A stretch of 64,000 nt of DNA from Anthoceros angustus (taxonomy: Eukaryota > Streptophyta > Anthocerotopsida > Anthocerotales > Anthocerotaceae), in assembly GCA_010909165.1 (NCBI GenBank), contig MU008170.1, positions 806,001-870,000 of the forward strand. Direction: 5' to 3'. Within the stretch, counting starts at the first letter, position 1. Each line of letters starts with the position of its first letter. Below are positions 58,461 to 64,000 of the stretch, piece after piece. Made by a program: the position numbers and the translations under genes. Under the pieces are notes generated by a model. It searched no databases and was not told the origin of the DNA. It worked only from the letters and a program-made list of their open reading frames with translations.

Positions 58461-59861
58461 ATGAGAGCCGCATTGCCCTCCCCGCCAAGCCCGAGTTACG
58501 AATACGCCGTGAGACAGCAGGCGTGTCATCGCGTGGAACATTTGGTGTTTGAGGCACAACGATGTGCGATCGAATTCTCGCGGAGGACGCCATCACCGCA
58601 AGCTCCCCAACGCTTTTCGGACGTGCTCATCGACGGAGAGGTGTCTTTCTTCCCAAAGCGTGGATTTTGGTCCTCAAGTTCTGGATTTTGATGATGCTTG
58701 TTGGCGCGGGACATGGCGGCGCTTGAAGCAAAAAGGACTGCGGACATTGGACCGCCACATGGTGCCCTCTTGGAAGCCCGGCGGAAGAAAGGAAGAAAGC
58801 AGAAGGATGCGAAGTTGCTGTAGAAGATCCACCTGATTGGTCTTGGCTCTGTGGGAGCCAATCACTGCGGAGGAGCATGTTGTTGGGGAGGCGGGAGAGG
58901 AGGAACAAAGGCGGGTCAGCGGTTGCAAAGGCAAGCACGACCAAGGCAACGGCGGTGTGGAGAAGCGTGGTATATCCGGGCGGCGCCGAGTTCAGACCCA
59001 AACCCATCCCCTACGTATGTGGAGGCAGTGCGGCTCGAGGCACACAAACCGGCTTGAGGACACGGTGCTTAGAGCAAGATTGGATTTGACACAAGAAGGC
59101 GGATGAAGACAATGTAGTGTGGACTCCCATCTCAAGCTATGGATTTTGGGTATGGATGCTGCAAACCAAAGAGCAAGAGCGGTGGGTTTGTGGGCAACTA
59201 TGGATGCAGCCAAGGAGATCACGAAGTCCACTTCTTTGCACATCACGGCCGTATGAATTTGAGGTACGCTCACGTGAGATGATTACATTGTCTTTGTGTT
59301 GAAACTAGCATGCTTGCACAGAAAGAAGTGTGAGCCAAAACAACTGTCTTATACTTTCCGGGAGGCTTTGCGAGGACAGAATGTAAGGATACATTTTCAT
59401 GTGGTTGCGAATGTTTGCGTGCCTGGTGACAGTAGCCACATTCTAATATCGTGGATGTTTGTTTTGCTCAGACTGCGAAATCTTTCTACAGATGTTTGTG
59501 TGAAGCCATCACGAACTCAATTGTGAGTCCTCGACGGGAAATGTCATTGCGGAGAACATGACAGGGACTTCCAGACTTTGCTTTGGATTTTGAGGATGAC
59601 GAGGTAGAGTTCGGACCTTCCGATGAGGAGGATGGGCCTATCCCCGAAATCCTCGGTCACTCTGATGTGGAGGCATCCGAAGAGGAGGAGGACCACGAGA
59701 AGGGCGAGGAGGAGAGGGGAAAGTATTCAGGCCATGCTATATGTTACGAGCAAAGTGGGCGGAGGGAGGCGGATTACGGCCCTCCGGGGAGCATTCCCAA
59801 GGGCGTCGGCACCGGCACCATGGGCGGAGTCCCTATTCCCGCCAGATTTGACAATGAGTGA
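58461..59861 (+). pseudogene. Unrecognised protein remnant with acidic tail
   Basis: Plus-strand frames read in sequence give LIDGEVSFFPKRGFWSSSSG, DFDDACWRGTWRRLKQKGLR, IPYVCGGSAARGTQTG, GMDAANQRARAVGLWATMDA, FREALRGQNVRIHFHVVANV, then a strongly acidic end from 59583: MDFEDDEVEFGPSDEEDGPI and DVEASEEEEDHEKGEEE. An acidic tail like this is common at the C-terminus of transposases and chromatin proteins. I recognise no domain, and several indels break the frame. Confidence 0.4.
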
Positions 59862-60048
59862 ACCCCAAGCCTCCATCCCAAGAAAGGAAGAAAGGCGGGG
59901 ACGGACAATTTTCGCAGCAGATGAGTGCAGATGTTGGCGGGGTGGGCGCGCATGCCGGCGCCCGTGATGTCTTGATGGTGAGGTTGGGCGCGGCATGCGC
60001 CAACCTCGTCCCGTATTCTTGAGCGGGCGCCCGGCGCCCGTACTCAGG

Positions 60049-60332
60049 TTGATGAGGAGGCGGCCGCCCGTGAAAGTCCACGGTGATGAGGAGGCGCGGC
60101 ATGCCGCGCCCGTGAAGGTGCACCGGCCGATGAAGACGGCGCCGCATGCCGGCCGTGAAGGTGCACCGGTTGATGAAGAGGGCACCGCATGCCGGCGCCC
60201 GTGTGCACATGTGGATGAGGAGGGCGCCGGCATGCGGCCCGTGAAGGTGCACATGTCGATGATGAGGCGCGGCATGCCGGGCCCTTGTGGTCGATGAGGC
60301 GCCGGCATGCCGGCGCCGGAAGGCACTCCGCG
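60049..60332 (+). repeat. GC-rich minisatellite of about 35-45 bp, 7 units
   Basis: Each unit has the form GATGAGGAGGCGCCGGCATG then CCGCGCCCGTGAAGGTGCAC, with length changes. The last unit contains the perfect palindrome GGCGCCGGCATGCCGGCGCC (about 60300-60319). Confidence 0.85.
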
Positions 60333-60359
60333 TTCTTATGAACAAGTGGCATCAGGGTT

Positions 60360-61450
60360 GAAGAGTGAGTAGGAATTCAACACAGTGTAGGTTAATGTTG
60401 AACTCAAAAGTCAAATCATCAATGGACTTCCAGGAGGGAGTGGCAAGGTTCCATAAATGCTTAAGAGCGTACAGACCCTGCATCCTGATATTTTTAATAT
60501 GTTGTGATCGTTTTATCCGAAGATGAGACCCGGGCTTCCACATCTGTTCAAACCGTGCAGAGGGAGGGCAAGTGCTTGGAAGAGTGTCTCATCGAAATAG
60601 GAATTATCTCCAACTCCTTTTCGATTACTTGGCATCATGAAAAACATGTCTAATTTGCCGCAATTTCTGTAATTCCATTGAACATATCTTTGCATTCGAG
60701 AATGCCTGGAAAATAACCCTTCAAAGTGGTAACCCACTTTCCTTTCAAACATGCCCCTCCTAACGGGCTACACAATTTATGCGGCCGCACCGTAACACAA
60801 GGCACCACGAAAGCAAACAAGGTCAGAAGGAGAACGAACGATCTCAATGCGGCAACCAAGAAACAAACATCAAATTAGATGCTTGCAACTGAAAGTCATC
60901 GACCAATGCCACCCAGCACAAAACCCCTAAAGCATGAAAGAGTGTGTCGGCATGCTTGCGCACTCTCACACCCATCCAGCCCAAAACTACGAAAGCACAA
61001 GAGAGCGTGCTGTTTAAAAAAGTACTCTCTTTTTAGCCCGTCTCTGGAAAGAGGATCTTGACACTTAACCATAGTAGACCTTAACACCATTATATTTGAA
61101 GCGGCTGAATATACAAACCCGCTTCCGCAGAAAAGGGACCAGTTTTCAAAAACACCCGGTGGGCACCAAATTCCCACATAGAGTTGTTTTCTGTTTTTGA
61201 GTGATGGTTCATGATATCCCTACCCTAAGGCAGGTACGTATTCCACCGATAATGCTTCTTAGGTATGGTATGAATGCATCGGCATGCCGGCGCCTTGCGC
61301 CATTTCCATCGGAGCGTCTGTCATTCACGGTACATGATTGACTGAATAAAGGTATGATGCAATAAACTAATTATGTATGTAGTGAAAAAGGCGCCAACAT
61401 GCCGGCGTCTCCTGTAAACTTCCTTCACTCTAAGGAAACACAAAACCTAG
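60360..61450. other. Region without recognised genes
   Basis: Only short frames are present. It holds the 23-bp word at 61093-61115 shared with 38545-38567, and isolated CATGCCGGCG(CC) words at about 61281 and 61400. Confidence 0.4.
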
Positions 61451-61460
61451 CACAAATACC

Positions 61461-63381
61461 CTAGCTTCCGAGTTCTTCAGCAGCAGTCTGAGTCTCTGGT
61501 GGGCACTGACCAGATATGCTATCCATCACCAATTCAATGCTTTTGAGACGGGCGTGCTCGGGGTCTTCGAAGTTGTCGTTCTCCATCATGGCATTTTCGG
61601 CATCCAAAGGATCAATAGGATTGCTTTCGGTGTTGTAGTCCGGATGCCACACTGCGCTCAAAGTTCTCTGTCATCATCCAAGATTTCCCCCGTTTTCTCC
61701 TTCATTCAGTTGAACCCCAAAGGTACAACCTGCGCTTGGGAGACACCCTTCTCGGACAAGCTCAATTCCTTTGCCCAAAACTGGGCTGGTCCTCGTCGAT
61801 GTGGCTCGTGATTCAACTCCTCCTCAGCGTCCGGGAGTACTTCATATCCATGAATCCGTTGTGGGATGAATTCCGCGCAACGCTTGTCCAAATCCACTGC
61901 AATGCAATTTCGACCAGCAGCCCGATTATTTGTCGTTCCGCTCCCTGCACACGCATCTACAATCCAGTCCCCCTCTTTCGAGAAGTTTTGATCGACGAGC
62001 TTCAACCCCTGGCCTCGTCGCACACTGCTAAGCTTGTCCAATGACATATATAGCGCTTCTTCACGACGATGTTATGCCCAATGATTTGCCCGACCATTGT
62101 TGAAAGAGCCATGGACGTTGTTAGGCAACATTGAAACCACCTTAATTTGGTAGTGGTAACCCCCATTACCGTGATGTACTCCACAGTATCATATCCACCC
62201 TGATCATTATGCATATTGGTTTTGTCCCACACAAAGGAGACCATTCCTCCACCAATGCACCACTGTCGCATTGCCTCCCTTACAATATGCAGCTCTTCCA
62301 CACCATGCATAACTATCATTCTGATTTCTTCGCAGCTTGTCATATCATGGAAAGAGTGAAACACTGTGCCAATTTGTGTCTGATCCATCTTCACATCATG
62401 CTTTCCTTTGTGGAATCCTCTTGGCACATCCATAACCAGCAATGTATACTTCCTCTTCCTTAGAAATCCTCGCATGTCCAACACATCTCTTGCAACCACT
62501 TGGTATTTAACAATAAACCCGTCGTTGGCACAGTAAATGCCTATAGGCCTTCCTCCATGTCCATGTTAGCCAGGGCCCTTTGTTCGTTCTCCAGACCTTT
62601 CCATGTGTGCACTTCAAGTATGAAAGCCTGGAAGTCTTTTGGCAGTTTCTTCAGATCTTCTACATCTTTCACTTGCTACACACAGCACATGTTAGGTGGT
62701 TAGTGCACAACAAGCTTGTCCGAAAAGATGCAGCGGGGCGCGGCATGCGCCCTCCCACTACTTCCTTCTAAAGCCTCAATTCCAACATGAGGAATGGGAG
62801 GCGCGGCATCTGCGCCCTCCCTACTTCCTTCTAAAGCCTCAATTCCAACATGAGGGCGCGGCATGCGCCTCCCCGCCCTACTCTGTGTACTAAAGAAGAG
62901 ATATACCTTCCCAGACGCTGTTTGAAACCTTGCAATGACATCGTCCGAAGAGTGCATAGGGTATTCCTGCCGCACCATGTCGAAGAGTCGCATCCTAAAT
63001 GCTTTGCCATAGCCACTTGTATGACATGAAGTTTCTTCCATAGAGTGAGCTCCTTGACATACCATTGAGGTCAAGCAAACCTGTCAAAACCTTTTCGTCA
63101 CACTGATGAGCATTTTTTGTCCGGTCTCACGGTGGAATTCCTTGGAAACTGCGCCATGGTTTCCCCTGCATCTCTTTCGGCTTCACGAAAACGCTTTCAA
63201 CCGTCTTCACCTCCTCTCCAACTTTGCGTTTGCCCTTGCTCTTCTTGGTGGTGCCCGCTGCAACATGTTTGGCTTGTTCTGGGAGCTCCATCGCCTCCCA
63301 CTTTGAAAAGATATTATCGACATTTCTCCAAACCTTTCCCTCCAGTTTCGCAATGCATAGGATATGTGTCCTGTTGTCCAC
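61461..63381 (-). pseudogene. N4/N6 DNA methyltransferase-like protein, beta order, broken
   Basis: On the minus strand, PDDVIARF-type text (HSSDDVIARFQTASGKVYLF) leads via a minisatellite insert into EVHTWKGLENEQRALANMDM. Then comes YTLLVMDVPRGFHKGKHD, where DPPY/SPPY-type motif IV would be. It continues with EEIRMIVMHGVEELHIVREA, WCIGGGMVSFVWDKTN, VEYITVMGV, KEGDWIVDACAGSGTT (SAM-binding motif I) with GRNCIAVDLDKRCAEFI, and a Glu/Asp-rich tail ending at 61461. Catalytic-before-SAM order is the beta class of amino-methyltransferases (N6_N4_Mtase family). The long stretches 62499-62002 and 62047-61706 are open but shifted. The altered motif IV makes activity doubtful. Confidence 0.65.
62739..62880. 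repeat. Short tandem repeat inside the methyltransferase-like gene
   Basis: The word CGCGGCATGCGCC begins at 62739, 62802 (as CGCGGCATCTGCGCC) and 62857. It is separated by near-identical TACTTCCTTCTAAAGCCTCA blocks, giving steps of 63 and 55 bp. It interrupts protein-like sequence on both sides. Confidence 0.85.
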
Positions 63382-63449
63382 TTTGTTCTGGTTATACTGT
63401 TCATCTTCCCGGCCTTCGTCATCCTCGATCAGTAAGCGAACGAGTATAA

Positions 63450-64000
63450 GCCTCGGGGCTGGGGGTGGAAATAGCAGATCTCAAAGCGTGGACACTGCTG
63501 AGGGTTCAAGCAGGACACTCGCTAGTGCTTAAAATGGGCTTGCTAATCTGTTCGGGCTGCTTTGGATGCTACACGTGCCTTTGCACCTGGCGACTTTGTA
63601 ATGCTAGCACACACATAGACCAATCGGGCTTGCCTCTTGATGTGACCTTTGTGCTCCTCATTTCTAAGTTGGAAGGGGACGACGTTATTTTTTACAGAGT
63701 AGTAAGAGTAGTTTTGATAGTTGCATACATAAGTTTATTTATTAGAGCTACATACGGCATGGCCTAAAGTCTAAAGCCTATAGAGTCATATAGATAGATA
63801 TTCTAAAGTCATATGGCTGCCTATTATAGAGTTACATAGGGTACAATAGGCTTTGGCAAGGCCGTCATGTTTCGGCCGGCCGCGGGCTTTTCCGGGTTTC
63901 TGTTCAGGATTTCGGGAGCGGCGGTTTGCACGGTGGGTTGTTAGGTGCTTTGGCGGGTTGCGGCCCCTCTGGCCGGGGGCCTTCGGCCAGCCCAGCGGGG
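63450..64000. other. Right end: no recognised gene
   Basis: A 100-codon plus-strand frame at 63465-63767 has no known motif. TCTAAAGCCTATAGAGTCAT-like words repeat around 63768-63825. The last 130 bases are very GC-rich with GGCCGG/CCGGCC words, possibly the edge of another repeat continuing past the window. Confidence 0.4.

Noticed and set aside
58627-59007. 126-codon minus-strand frame
   Set aside because: Opposite to the more protein-like plus-strand text, with no motif. Likely shadow.
63870-64000. Possible ribosomal ITS or rRNA sequence at the GC-rich right end
   Set aside because: No recognisable 18S, 5.8S or 26S words were seen in these 130 bases.

Overview
This is nuclear DNA from a land plant. 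Spliced plant genes, pentatricopeptide-repeat (PPR) debris, Ty1/copia and Ty3 retrotransposons and DUF7869-type mobile-element coding together suggest a seed-free vascular plant. A fern such as Ceratopteris is my best guess from the style of the PPR and transposon proteins; the species is inferred, not shown.

Layout. (1) Bases 1-19857 are a tandem array with a unit of about 2.94-2.97 kb. The full unit holds a TATA promoter preceded by CATGCA (RY-type) motifs, a first exon like plant DUF3444-type J-proteins, a J-domain exon with an HPD motif, a Gln/Asn-rich tail, and a long 3' part with minus-strand coding-like patches. Most units are rearranged: about seven novel junctions join non-adjacent segments, often at short microhomologies. 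All J-bearing array copies share one frame break, so the array probably spread after the gene was damaged. (2) 19858-22486 holds minisatellite-like sequence, a Ty1/copia RNase H fragment, a PPR fragment and a histidine-kinase fragment. (3) 22848-33579 is the gene island, with three complete-looking spliced genes: PAM16/TIM16 (minus), an NSR-like single-RRM RNA-binding protein (plus) and ARMC7 (minus). Each can be rebuilt exon by exon with consistent phases. Between PAM16 and the RRM gene lie minisatellites and a MITE-like element. (4) 34263-38200 holds a PPR pseudogene and two dispersed, diverged J-gene copies; one is inverted and carries a perfect 66-bp palindrome. (5) 39522-54724 is one 15.2-kb Ty3-type retrotransposon on the minus strand, with unusually long LTRs (about 4.13 kb), a tRNA-Asp-type primer-binding site, a polypurine tract, gag, protease, reverse transcriptase and integrase. 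Its gag-protease part is tandemly duplicated. (6) 54725-64000 is transposon-like debris: a DUF7869-like domain, a beta-order N4/N6 DNA methyltransferase-like protein, an acidic protein tail, and many copies of a GC-rich palindromic motif.

The three intact genes are housekeeping in type (mitochondrial protein import, nuclear RNA binding, a small armadillo protein) and show no sign of working together. The rest is repeat-driven. Divergence between copies of every large repeat here is mostly small indels at G/C-rich spots. That may be real, or may be consensus error at methylated sites, so 'broken' calls in the repeats need care.
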